Positions 6,263 to 13,017 of a DNA stretch of 25,345 nt are shown here, one piece after another. The stretch is taken from positions 1-25,345 of the IMG/VR virus record IMGVR_UViG_3300037246_000489; one strand, given 5' to 3'. Source of the DNA: a virus. The position numbers and the translations under genes were made by a program. The first letter of the stretch is position 1. Each line of letters starts with the position of its first letter. The notes under the pieces are model-generated. The model had not been told where the DNA came from. It saw nothing but the letters and a program-made list of their open reading frames with translations, and searched no databases.

Positions 6263-7842
6263 GCGAGAATGAGAACAACTTCGAATCTGAAATCAAAGAC
6301 GGAGCGATCATTGTCTCCGAAGTTCCACCTGAAGACATTCAAGCCTCAATGGCTGAAGGGTTGACATCGGGAGTGGATCCTCGCGTTACACGTGCGCTTG
6401 CTTCGTGGGCTGAGGACGCTCAGGGTAGGGGCAGGGCAACTCGTGGGATTTTCCAACGAGACAAGTATGTTACACCCGGCAAGGTGTTTTCACAGATGGC
6501 TGTCTCATATGACTCGCTTGATGATGATGTGGTAGGCAACGTTGCAGACCTATCTGAGTCGATGGCGTTCCAGAAAGTCACGTTCGAGACCGAGAACGAC
6601 AAGGATCAGGAGAACGTCTGGCATCAGATAGGTCGTGATCTAGACCTTGACGGCTTTGTGCGGACTATGTGGCGTGAGCTGTACGTAACGTCGCAATGCT
6701 ACATGGTGAGATGGTGGGGCCAGAAGACCTACAAGGTTGAGGGGAAGCGCGACAAGCGTCAGGCTCGTAAGGAATACAACATCACTGTTCCTGTGGCTCT
6801 GGGTTTTCTCGACCCCACGAGAGTCGTTCCTGTAAACCTTGACCCCTTCGGGAACGCCAGCCTTGCATGGATCATGAATTCTGATGATGAGATTGAGGGC
6901 GCTGGTGACGATGAACTTGTAGGGGCGCTGTTCCTTAGTAGGTACACCCCTTCGGCAGAAGAATCACAGAAGCTTGAGAAGGAAGGCATCGAAGTCGACA
7001 AGCTGATGCTCCTCAACCCCCAGTATGTGTGGCAGCACACTCTCACAAAGTCACCGTTCGAGAGATGGTCACGTGTTCGGATGAAATCCATCTTCCCGTT
7101 GCTCGACCTCAAGCACCAGTTGAGAGAGATGGATCGTGCATTCCTCCTTGGTGGAATCAACTTCATTGTCCTCGTGACTCGTGGAACAGATCAGATTCCA
7201 ACCACCAAATCAGAGGTTGACAAGACAGCCACACAGGTGAGGTCGCAAAGCCGCTCGCCTGTCATTGTGTCTGATCACCGCATCAAAATCGAAATCATCA
7301 CACCGGACATAACGCACGTTCTCAACGAAAACAAGTGGGATGTGTTAGATCAGCGCCTGCTGATGAGGCTGTGGGGTATGTTCACCATGCCGAATGACAC
7401 AGGCAACCGTGAGACCTCTATGACCATGGGACGAGTTATTGCCCGTGGGCTGGCGAGCAGACGTCATATGATGAGACGGTCAATTGAAGACCATGTACTG
7501 AGGCCGACGTATGAGCACCCAGCAAACGCGAAAGAGTTCTCCGCTATTACTGCGATTGAGTTCGCTCCACGCAGAATGGAGCTGGAATTCGATCCGTCAG
7601 TTATCAGCATGCTCCAGTCTCTCAGGGATCGTGGCGACATGTCACGCGAAACCCTCCTCACTGAGTTCGGGTTCGATCAGACACTTGAAGCTTCGAGACG
7701 TGAGTACGAGGACGAGCGTTGGGAAGACGTGTTCACACCAGTCGATGTCCCATTCGATTCACCCAACAAAGGCAACCCAGACAAGTCCGGACGTAAGGGT
7801 GGTCAACCAACTGGACCAACCAAGAAGAAGGAAGATGAATGA
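6259..7842 (+). CDS. Portal protein
   Basis: This is a 527-residue protein at the expected place between the terminase and the protease/scaffold/capsid genes. The start overlaps the previous stop (ATGA). The order is an acidic N-terminal arm (residues 1-60), an alpha/beta wing region with 'LYVTSQCYMVRWWG' and 'PVALGFLDPTRVVPVNLDPFG', a helical stretch 'RMKSIFPLLDLKHQLREMDR' leading into the clip and crown region, and a polar C-terminal tail 'KGNPDKSGRKGGQPTGPTKK'. Portals form a dodecameric ring at one capsid vertex through which DNA enters and leaves and to which the tail attaches. Length and composition fit. The call rests on context plus a remembered actinophage portal pattern. Confidence 0.88.
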   Translation: MSENENNFESEIKDGAIIVSEVPPEDIQASMAEGLTSGVDPRVTRALASWAEDAQGRGRATRGIFQRDKYVTPGKVFSQMAVSYDSLDDDVVGNVADLSESMAFQKVTFETENDKDQENVWHQIGRDLDLDGFVRTMWRELYVTSQCYMVRWWGQKTYKVEGKRDKRQARKEYNITVPVALGFLDPTRVVPVNLDPFGNASLAWIMNSDDEIEGAGDDELVGALFLSRYTPSAEESQKLEKEGIEVDKLMLLNPQYVWQHTLTKSPFERWSRVRMKSIFPLLDLKHQLREMDRAFLLGGINFIVLVTRGTDQIPTTKSEVDKTATQVRSQSRSPVIVSDHRIKIEIITPDITHVLNENKWDVLDQRLLMRLWGMFTMPNDTGNRETSMTMGRVIARGLASRRHMMRRSIEDHVLRPTYEHPANAKEFSAITAIEFAPRRMELEFDPSVISMLQSLRDRGDMSRETLLTEFGFDQTLEASRREYEDERWEDVFTPVDVPFDSPNKGNPDKSGRKGGQPTGPTKKKEDE

Positions 7843-8582
7843 TGTCTGACGAAATGATTCTGCAGCAGATCAACGACAAGCTCTACATGTCAGCACGTGC
7901 ATACATCGTGTCTGACCCGACACAGCTTCCACGTGGCATGGCGTCCGAGTGGGCTGAACAAAAGATGAACGACTCCTTTCTTTGGATCGCCGGTAGATAC
8001 GTTCAGGCGAACGAAGCGAACAAGAACGGTGACTTCTGGTCGTATGACGACATCGTGGTGGGTGAGCCGAGCATCAAGTACACGCCCCTGAATGTCCTAC
8101 ACAAATGGGACCGTCCTGTTGGAACTTTTGTCGAAACCAAAATCGTCCACAGGGCTAAGGCGGACGGTGAGGATGGAGAGATTCTACCCGAGGTGCAGGC
8201 ACTGGCCGTGTTGTGGACTGCGAACTTCCCGAATGTGGCGAAAGCAGCAAGAGACGCTCATGAGTTGGGTCGTTTGTGGTATTCAATGGAATGTACCGCA
8301 GAGACAACTCAATGCATGGCATGTGAACGTACGTTCTCATTCCGCTCTGCTGCATCAGAACTTTGCGAGCATCTTGCGAATAGGACTGCCGCGAGGCGTT
8401 GGATAAACCCTACCTTCTTGGGCGGCGCCCTGATCTTCCCTCCAGCAACTCCCGGTTGGGAAGATGCTGACATCACAACGATAGCTACCGAGTTGACTAG
8501 GGAATATGCAAACCGTAAGACTGAATCATCTCCTCTCAGCGCATCCGAGTGGGAAGACGCAATGGAGACACTGAGCGTATAG
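7839..8582 (+). CDS. Prohead (capsid maturation) protease, with a Cys/His metal site
   Basis: This is a 247-residue protein starting at ATG 7839 (ATG 7842 is the alternative), with AAGGA at 7828-7832 and overlap with the portal stop. The middle shows 'NGDFWSYDDI', 'LNVLHKWDRPVGTFVETKIV' and 'LGRLWYSMECTAET', the layout of herpesvirus/T4-type prohead proteases: a histidine after a leucine-rich strand, then a strand ending in a 'S-x-E'-like element. I therefore infer a Ser/His protease that trims scaffold and capsid during maturation, but cannot assign the residues with certainty. An insert has C159-x2-C162-x13-C176-x-H178, a likely zinc knuckle. The C-terminal part has 'GGALIFPPATPGWEDADI'. 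Position between portal and scaffold supports the call. Confidence 0.8.
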   Translation: MMSDEMILQQINDKLYMSARAYIVSDPTQLPRGMASEWAEQKMNDSFLWIAGRYVQANEANKNGDFWSYDDIVVGEPSIKYTPLNVLHKWDRPVGTFVETKIVHRAKADGEDGEILPEVQALAVLWTANFPNVAKAARDAHELGRLWYSMECTAETTQCMACERTFSFRSAASELCEHLANRTAARRWINPTFLGGALIFPPATPGWEDADITTIATELTREYANRKTESSPLSASEWEDAMETLSV

Positions 8583-8616
8583 CTCGGACTGCACCCACAA
8601 AGCGAGCATGTTGGTC

Positions 8617-8635
8617 TATAGTTTCACGTGAAGGA
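8617..8635 (+). promoter_or_regulatory. TATAGT -10 box fused to palindrome copy 3
   Basis: TATAGT (8617-8622) is followed with no gap by TTCACGTGAA (8623-8632) and then GGA. The predicted transcription start would fall inside the palindrome. The right half supplies AAGGA (8631-8635), a ribosome site seven bases before ATG 8643. No good -35 is present near 8594. Confidence 0.65.
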
Positions 8636-8642
8636 TGTGCAA

Positions 8643-9260
8643 ATGAGCATGACTGACAAGCAAAAGCATGATCTTCTTATGGAGATGCGTCCCGACGGGT
8701 CGCACCATGACGAAGCTATCTGCATGCATTGCACCAGTAAAGCCTCTGAGGAGGGAATTGTGGCAGACGACGCGAAAGCGATCTTCACGCAGGAGCAGCA
8801 CGAGCAGCTCCTAGCTACTGCCGTCGAGAATGCAAAGTCGGAAGCTACCGCTTCCGCCGATGCTGAAGTCCTCAGCCTAAACGAAAAGCTCGAAGCTGCC
8901 TCGACGGTTGCTGAAGACGCTGCTCGGACGATTGCAGAGCTGGAAACAGCCGCTACTGATCGTGACGAAGCGGAACGTCTGGCAGTCCTCGAAGGTGAGC
9001 GCGTCGAGGCCGTTAAGGCTGTGGTCGAGTTCTCTGACGAGCAGGTCGAGACAAGAAAAGAAGCCTGGACGGAAATGTCTGAGGAAAACTTCGAAGCCTA
9101 TCTGGAAGACCTCCAGTTTAGTGCTAAGGCTACGGCCAAAGAGAAGCTCCCCACGTCAAGTTTCGACGGGACACGAGTGACCGCAGACGCAGAAGGGTCG
9201 GAGGAATTTGTCATTAATGGCTTCTTCTCCAGTGACCTTGCTGGCGCCTCGCAGTCCTAA
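8643..9260 (+). CDS. Capsid scaffolding protein
   Basis: This is a 205-residue, strongly acidic, Ala/Glu-rich helical protein between the protease and the capsid genes. I choose ATG 8643 because AAGGA lies seven bases upstream; a GTG at 8628 lies inside the palindrome itself. Residues 45-165 form a long predicted coiled coil (heptad-like 'LSLNEKLEAASTVAEDAART', 'ERLAVLEGERVEAVKAVVEF'). This matches scaffolds that guide capsid protein assembly and are removed by the protease. Unusually, the N-terminus has H21-H22-x4-C27-x2-C30, a possible zinc site, and the protease next door also carries a Cys/His cluster. The C-terminus 'EEFVINGFFSSDLAG' could be the capsid-binding end. No enzyme motif is seen. 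Confidence 0.78.
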   Translation: MSMTDKQKHDLLMEMRPDGSHHDEAICMHCTSKASEEGIVADDAKAIFTQEQHEQLLATAVENAKSEATASADAEVLSLNEKLEAASTVAEDAARTIAELETAATDRDEAERLAVLEGERVEAVKAVVEFSDEQVETRKEAWTEMSEENFEAYLEDLQFSAKATAKEKLPTSSFDGTRVTADAEGSEEFVINGFFSSDLAGASQS

Positions 9261-9275
9261 GGAGGAAACCAAAAG

Positions 9276-9860
9276 ATGGGATCTAGCACGACAACCCGTA
9301 ACTTCGGGATGCGTCGCTTCACCAACTTGGTTCGTGAGGGAAGGTTCCGCGCTCCAGCGGCTACTGAACTTCGCCTTGGCACTCTCGTCCAGATTGACCC
9401 GGCAGATACTGACCGGGTCGAGCAGGCCGATGCAAGCGCTGATGGCGTTGGTGTTGGTGGCTCAAAGGACGTGAGACAAGACGTTTGCGGTATCCTGTGG
9501 TATGAGCATGACTCTCAGACCTTTAACGCTCCCCCTTGGGGTGGCGCTGCTGGTCTGCTTCCACAGGACCTAGACACTGCACCTGCAAACCGCATGGTGC
9601 AGGTTCTTCACGGTCCAGGCGTCAAGGTGTGGCTCCGCAATACCCTGATCGACGAGACTGAGCCGGGTCTGAATTACGATAGCGACAGAGCTGCTGTCAC
9701 AATGGTGGACAGCATTGGTTCTGTGGCGGTCAACGACCTTCTGGGTTGGGACCCGACCGGCTATTGGGCGGTAACGACAGACGCAACAGAAGCAGTACTT
9801 CGAGTAACTGCTCTCAACACGAACGGCGATCTTTCACTAGACGCCGAGTTCATCATATAG
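9276..9860 (+). CDS. Probable capsid decoration / head stabilising protein
   Basis: This is a 194-residue, beta-rich protein encoded between scaffold and major capsid. The ribosome site AAGGAGG (9259-9265) overlaps the scaffold stop codon, ten bases before ATG 9276. The N-terminus 'TTTRNFGMRRFTNLVREGRF' is basic. The body has 'ELRLGTLVQIDPADTDRVE', 'GILWYEHDSQTFN' and 'QVLHGPGVKVWLRNT', a beta-barrel style seen in decoration proteins that sit on the capsid surface (compare the DUF2190 and lambda gpD position in the gene order). The strong ribosome site suits a high copy number. The identity is inferred from position and fold style. A minor head protein is the alternative. Confidence 0.62.
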   Translation: MGSSTTTRNFGMRRFTNLVREGRFRAPAATELRLGTLVQIDPADTDRVEQADASADGVGVGGSKDVRQDVCGILWYEHDSQTFNAPPWGGAAGLLPQDLDTAPANRMVQVLHGPGVKVWLRNTLIDETEPGLNYDSDRAAVTMVDSIGSVAVNDLLGWDPTGYWAVTTDATEAVLRVTALNTNGDLSLDAEFII

Positions 9861-9872
9861 GAGGTGGGATAA

Positions 9873-10814
9873 ATGTCTAAAGCAGCATTCAAAAAGCTAA
9901 TCGACAACTATGGCCGCTCTCCTGAGCAGCGTGCTGAGGAACTCGAACTGATCGAAAAGGTCAACGCTGAAGCAAAGGCTCAGTGGCACAATCCCGCATG
10001 GAGGCGTGCAATGGCCGCGGTGCTCACAGAGAGCATCCTTGAAGGGTTCACATTTGAGACCTTCTACGATCAGATCATTCAGGTAGACCGCGTTGGTTTC
10101 GACGATCGTGTCATCCTTGAAGAGGAAACTGGCCTACAGGTCTTCTTCATCGCAAAGGGTGGACACATCGAGGCGAGCGCCATGGTCAGCGAGTCGATGG
10201 AGATTCCAAGAGACACTCTTGGTTTCCACGTCTACGAGTTCGAGGACAAGATGGAGTCCAACTTCGCCAAGAACGCGGCGACACTCCGGAACCTCGCAGT
10301 GAAGCGTCTCGACTGGGGCGTTAACAAGCAGATCAAGGCACTCATCGAAGCTGGTATCGACTCCGGTTCTCCGTACTATGTTACGGGTACCAATGTTGAT
10401 CAGTCTGCACTTAATCAGGCGATCCGTGAGGTTCGTGATGAGTCGCAGTCCGGCGTAGTGACGCTCTATGGTCGTTCCACGATGGTGGATCAGATCATGG
10501 ACTTCCCCGGCTTCGCTGATGAAGCTCTGGAAGAAATCCGCAAGCGTGGACGCCTTGGTGTCTACCGTGGATCGTCCGTTGTGCAGGTCAAGAACTGGAA
10601 GGACGAGCAAGGCGATTCGTTCATTCCAGCGAATGAGATGTACGTGGTCGGTGACGATGCTGGACTGTTCGCCATGTATGGTGGATTGAAGTCCAAAGAG
10701 TACGTCGAAGACGACAACTGGTACTGGCACTACATTGGTAGGCAGGACTTTGGTGGAGTCCTCCACCGTCCCGAAAGGGCACGTCGGTTCGTCGATACGA
10801 GTATCACGCCATAA
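9873..10814 (+). CDS. Major capsid protein (HK97 fold expected)
   Basis: This is a 313-residue protein with a near-perfect ribosome site (TAGGAGGTG at 9858-9866) before ATG 9873, as expected for the most abundant virion protein. The N-terminal 60 residues are a charged helix (RAEELELIEKVNAEAKAQW) that could serve as a delta domain or scaffold contact. Then come an extended loop region with 'FYDQIIQVDRVGFDDRVIL' and 'GGHIEASAMVSESMEIPRDT', a spine helix 'NAATLRNLAVKRLDWGVNKQ' and an A-domain end 'NWYWHYIGRQDFGGVLHRPE'. The encoded order (protease, scaffold, decoration candidate, capsid, then a terminator) supports the call strongly. Family membership in HK97 is assumed from size and context. 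Confidence 0.9.
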   Translation: MSKAAFKKLIDNYGRSPEQRAEELELIEKVNAEAKAQWHNPAWRRAMAAVLTESILEGFTFETFYDQIIQVDRVGFDDRVILEEETGLQVFFIAKGGHIEASAMVSESMEIPRDTLGFHVYEFEDKMESNFAKNAATLRNLAVKRLDWGVNKQIKALIEAGIDSGSPYYVTGTNVDQSALNQAIREVRDESQSGVVTLYGRSTMVDQIMDFPGFADEALEEIRKRGRLGVYRGSSVVQVKNWKDEQGDSFIPANEMYVVGDDAGLFAMYGGLKSKEYVEDDNWYWHYIGRQDFGGVLHRPERARRFVDTSITP

Positions 10815-10832
10815 GTTTCGAACCACGAAACT
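10814..10832 (+). repeat. Inverted repeat at the end of the capsid gene
   Basis: AGTTTCG (10814-10820) and CGAAACT (10826-10832) are perfect seven-base arms around AACCA, beginning on the last base of the capsid stop codon. It is eight bases before the main terminator, so it may protect the capsid mRNA 3' end or aid termination. Confidence 0.55.
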
Positions 10833-10839
10833 AAGACAA

Positions 10840-10874
10840 AAGGGAGTCCCGCTTCGGCGGGGCTCTCTTGTTTC
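10840..10874 (+). terminator. Strong intrinsic terminator after the major capsid gene
   Basis: The arms 10841-10852 and 10857-10868 pair over 12 positions (two of them G-T) around a TTCG tetraloop, extended by A10840-T10869 and followed by GTTTC. It ends the head operon. From here to 10958 I see no convincing gene, only TTGCAC- and TATGGC-like words without proper spacing. Confidence 0.88.
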
Positions 10875-10958
10875 TGAAACATTCCCTGTTTCTTGCCTGT
10901 TTTGCACCGTTTGTTCGAGAGGTATGGCTTATGGTGAGGAGTCCGAGTAAGGAAGCTT

Positions 10959-11006
10959 ATGGACAGATGTACAGGAGATTGTTGCTGTAATTGTGGTGGA
11001 AAATGA
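10959..11006 (+). CDS. Cys-rich micro-ORF (15 residues)
   Basis: The product MDRCTGDCCCNCGGK has five cysteines in 15 residues. AAGGA (10949-10953) lies five bases before ATG 10959, a proper ribosome site. The stop overlaps the next ATG as ATGA, the coupling used by real genes throughout this genome. It is too short for family recognition. It could be a leader peptide whose translation controls the next ORF, or the first part of a single zinc-binding product if ribosomes slip by -1 on the A run at the junction. Expression is unproven. Confidence 0.4.
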   Translation: MDRCTGDCCCNCGGK

Positions 11007-11104
11007 GGGATGATAAGTGCTCTCATTGCGGTAACACACGAATGATTCCGGCTGGTACGTGTTTCATCTGCACGGTTTGTGGTGAGACCACCGGATGTTC
11101 GTGA
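11003..11104 (+). CDS. Tiny zinc-ribbon protein resembling the NrdJ C-terminal tail
   Basis: This is a 33-residue ORF. C6-x2-C9-G10, then G18-T-C20-x2-C23-x2-C26-G27 and an ending 'ETTGCS' give seven cysteines in a dense ribbon. Class II (B12-dependent) ribonucleotide reductases end in a very similar segment: a CxxCG, a short loop, then 'G-x-C-Y-x-C-x-x-C-G-x-T-x-GCS' at the C-terminus. This ORF matches that tail and has nothing else. It is coupled (ATGA) to the upstream Cys-rich micro-ORF, and its own ribosome site is poor (GGTGGA only two bases away), so it would depend on that coupling. It is flanked by the capsid terminator and a promoter-like box. It could be a free-standing redox or zinc peptide, or a relic. 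Confidence 0.6.
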   Translation: MRDDKCSHCGNTRMIPAGTCFICTVCGETTGCS

Positions 11105-11110
11105 TATAGT
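11102..11110 (+). promoter_or_regulatory. Extended -10 box TGA-TATAGT
   Basis: TGATATAGT overlaps the stop codon of the zinc-ribbon ORF and fits TGn-TATAnT. The predicted start is near 11117, just ahead of the hairpin at 11128-11145. No good -35 is seen, which an extended -10 does not strictly need. It may drive the connector operon through the hairpin or give a short leader RNA. Confidence 0.5.
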
Positions 11111-11127
11111 TCGGAAATGACACGATG

Positions 11128-11148
11128 GCCTCGCTTCTGCGGGGCTTT
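11128..11148 (+). terminator. Hairpin, terminator or attenuator
   Basis: GCCTCGC (11128-11134) pairs with GCGGGGC (11139-11145) around TTCT, with one G-T pair, and TTT follows. The T run is short, so termination may be partial. It sits between an extended -10 box and palindrome copy 4, which invites an attenuation role. Confidence 0.6.
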
Positions 11149-11152
11149 CGTG

Positions 11153-11172
11153 TATCATCCTTCACGTGAAGG
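11153..11172 (+). promoter_or_regulatory. TATCAT box and palindrome copy 4 (perfect 14-base form)
   Basis: CCTTCACGTGAAGG (11159-11172) is a perfect 14-base palindrome and equals the consensus of the six copies. TATCAT (11153-11158), a fair -10 box, abuts it. The connector operon begins 28 bases further at ATG 11200. Confidence 0.72.
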
Positions 11173-11199
11173 CCAGATTGGTCTAGGAAAGGAACAGGA

Positions 11200-11778
11200 A
11201 TGCCAGACGAGACACTCGAAGTTTGGAAGAACACAACCCACGGGATGCGGTGGTGTAAGTACCACGACCGCAGCGGCAACGAGAATACGAGAATTGTCAA
11301 TTCTAAGCGTACGTTCTCCATCACACCGCTTGACCGTCAACTGAATCAGGATATTGCCGCCACCCCTCAGCTTGACTTGTTCCGCAATGGAACGTTCGAG
11401 TTGGTTAGGGAGGCAGGAGACACGAACCTAGAAGAAATTCAGTCGTCCGATTCGCTCACAGAGAATGAAGTCATTGCTCTGTCCGTGGAGACATTGGGCA
11501 GTCCCGAAAAAGTGGACTACTACCTGAGAGATATCAGGAGCCCCATTGCCCTTAATAGGGTTTTGGATCAGTACGTAGCTGACGACGTGGACAAATCTGC
11601 GATCGAATATGTGAAGGCAAAGATCGCCAAGTTTGACCCAAGCGTGAGAGCCGCTGTCGTCCACGAGCAGGTAACAGAGCCAGTGGAAGAGCCAGAGGTC
11701 AAGACTCCTCGTGCGGGTATCCCGGAAGTGGAGACACCCGAGTATGTCCAGACCCGACCTGAGAAGATTGGTGGCTAG
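11200..11778 (+). CDS. Conserved-type protein after the capsid gene, unknown function
   Basis: This is a 192-residue protein. The start ATG 11200 follows a purine-rich ribosome region (AGGAAAGGAACAGG). Residues 5-70 look like a beta domain: 'LEVWKNTTHGMRWCKYHD', 'SKRTFSITPLDRQLNQ' and 'LDLFRNGTFELVRE'. Residues 90-150 are helical (LTENEVIALSVETLG, IEYVKAKIAKFDPSVRAAVV). The C-terminal 35 residues are a Pro/Glu-rich linker (VEEPEVKTPRAGIPEVETPE) that is probably disordered. Similar small proteins often follow the capsid gene in actinophages, where they are annotated as head-tail or structural proteins. I cannot name the function. It begins the connector operon under palindrome copy 4. Confidence 0.75.
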   Translation: MPDETLEVWKNTTHGMRWCKYHDRSGNENTRIVNSKRTFSITPLDRQLNQDIAATPQLDLFRNGTFELVREAGDTNLEEIQSSDSLTENEVIALSVETLGSPEKVDYYLRDIRSPIALNRVLDQYVADDVDKSAIEYVKAKIAKFDPSVRAAVVHEQVTEPVEEPEVKTPRAGIPEVETPEYVQTRPEKIGG

Positions 11779-11780
11779 TC

Positions 11781-12251
11781 ATGGCAGAGAAGCTCGGTGG
11801 CATTGAGTCGATAGCGGTCATACCGACTGCTGATCTTCGTGACATCCTACGTAGGACGATGGTGATGGGTATTGCGGAGAACGAACAGCCCACGTTCTAT
11901 TTTGAGGGTGAGCAGACATTCGACGATGCTGACTTGGAGGGCAGTCCTTGGAACTGGACAGACACTCCTTCTGTAGATACTGCCAAGGGGCCCTTACAGA
12001 TATTGTGTGCTGTCGAGTTCTTCGCTCCGCTAGGTAGGCAGGGCGCGTTCTCTACCGAGGTCGGTGAGTTCAATCCGAACACCGTGGTTCTCACCATGTT
12101 CGAAGACGAATTCAGCGAAGCGTATGGATTCACCTACCTGACGATTGGACCATCAGATCAGCGGTACTACTTCAGGTTCTACAAACCTGCCGTGGGGTTG
12201 AATGACCTGACGGTATACCAATTGCATTGCGTAGCGACGGGAACTGAATAA
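11781..12251 (+). CDS. Probable head-tail connector (head closure) protein
   Basis: This is a 156-residue protein starting at ATG 11781, two bases after the previous stop. Residues 10-40 hold a helix and strands. The second half is beta-rich: 'NTVVLTMFEDEFSEAYGFTY', 'LTIGPSDQRYYFRFYKPAVG' and 'LNDLTVYQLHCVATG'. The end pattern (a strand, an 'x-G-x-x-Y' strand, then 'gLndltVYqlHc') is that of head-closure or stopper proteins that seal the portal and dock the tail. It overlaps the next gene by one base (TAATG). The call rests on position in the classic connector cluster and the shape of the C-terminal strands. Confidence 0.6.
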   Translation: MAEKLGGIESIAVIPTADLRDILRRTMVMGIAENEQPTFYFEGEQTFDDADLEGSPWNWTDTPSVDTAKGPLQILCAVEFFAPLGRQGAFSTEVGEFNPNTVVLTMFEDEFSEAYGFTYLTIGPSDQRYYFRFYKPAVGLNDLTVYQLHCVATGTE

Positions 12252-12745
12252 TGCCACTTGAAGGCGGTCTTCGTGACAGGATGATGCTTGAGTCCGTGGT
12301 CAACGACATCGTTGCTGATCTCACTACTCGTGGGTGGTTCAACAACACGAACAAGCAGTACGCACCGATCACAGTGGTGGATGAATACCCAGAAGACGAT
12401 GATGCTGTTGAGTTGAACACGATTGCCTTTTCTATGGGTGACACAACGTCACTTGCCTTGGAGTTGGGGTCAAAAGCAGAGCGCCTTCATACATCAATCT
12501 TTGTCGATTTCTTCGCAGAGAATGATGGTCTTGGTAGGCACGTCGTTGGTGACGTTGCTGCTCATGTGAACGATGTCGGCCAGTTCACTGTGTATGACTA
12601 TGAGCAGGTCTCGCCTACTGCAGAGTTTGTGGTGCAGGTCATGGAGAGTACTTTGGAAAGAAGCAAACCCACAAGAGCTACGAATGCGTGGCAGAAGCAT
12701 TGGCATTCTGTGGCGTGGGTTGTGGTAGAGGAAAGGTTCAACTGA
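12251..12745 (+). CDS. Probable tail terminator / tail completion protein
   Basis: This is a 164-residue protein, coupled to both neighbours (TAATG before, TGATG after). It starts with a helix 'DRMMLESVVNDIVADLTTRGWF'. Beta strands follow, 'SLALELGSKAERLHTSIFVDFFAENDG' (residues about 60-86, quoted as key part), then a helix 'LGRHVVGDVAAHVNDVG' and a final strand set 'HWHSVAWVVVEERFN'. This is the helix-strand-helix-strand order of tail terminator proteins such as lambda gpU-like and SPP1 gp17-like families, which form a hexameric ring capping the tail tube. Position between connector and major tail protein agrees. Confidence 0.6.
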   Translation: MPLEGGLRDRMMLESVVNDIVADLTTRGWFNNTNKQYAPITVVDEYPEDDDAVELNTIAFSMGDTTSLALELGSKAERLHTSIFVDFFAENDGLGRHVVGDVAAHVNDVGQFTVYDYEQVSPTAEFVVQVMESTLERSKPTRATNAWQKHWHSVAWVVVEERFN

Positions 12746-13017
12746 TGAAAAGAGAGAATTCATTCTCGGCAAAGCTTGTGGCTACGCGAGGCAACAGATG
12801 CTCGGCGTCCATTCTGGGGTGGCTTGAATCGAACATCTACAAGGCGTATCCAGATATATCCACGAAGGATCAGAAGGCTATTCGTCAGGTCATCCTTGAC
12901 AATGTGAACCAGTTCAAGGATCTCGCTATGGACATAGTGAAGTCTGAGGTGGATGTGCTCAACGATGAGTATGTCAAGAAGATTGACGAAATTCATAGGT
13001 ACGTGCGTAATGGTTAG
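12745..13017 (+). CDS. Small protein of the connector cluster, unknown function
   Basis: This is a 90-residue protein from ATG 12745, which overlaps the previous stop as TGATG. GAGGAAAGG lies about eight bases upstream. A longer in-frame start at 12688 would overlap the upstream gene and is not favoured. The protein is basic at the N-terminus (MKRENSFSAKLVATRGNR) and helical afterwards, including 'DQKAIRQVILDNVNQFKDLA' and 'LNDEYVKKIDEIHRYVRNG'. No motif is recognised. It overlaps the next gene by eight bases. A structural or assembly role is likely from context only. Confidence 0.7.
   Translation: MKRENSFSAKLVATRGNRCSASILGWLESNIYKAYPDISTKDQKAIRQVILDNVNQFKDLAMDIVKSEVDVLNDEYVKKIDEIHRYVRNG

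Noticed and set aside
8582-8607. GCTCG / CGAGC repeat after the protease gene as a terminator
   Set aside because: It has only five-base arms with a 16-base loop and no T run.
10134-10907. 257-residue open frame on the minus strand across the major capsid gene
   Set aside because: It is antisense to a clear capsid gene with a strong ribosome site. The frame follows from codon bias, has no domain and would cross the terminator hairpin.
11117-11344. 75-residue + frame from ATG 11117, right where an extended -10 would start RNA
   Set aside because: It runs through the hairpin and the palindrome and overlaps the first 145 bases of the 11200 gene in another frame. Its product is not gene-like. 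I keep the promoter box but not this frame.
12688-13009. Longer starts at 12688 and 12953 for the two connector-cluster genes
   Set aside because: Both lie deep inside the preceding genes. ATG 12745 and ATG 13010 give the usual short overlaps.
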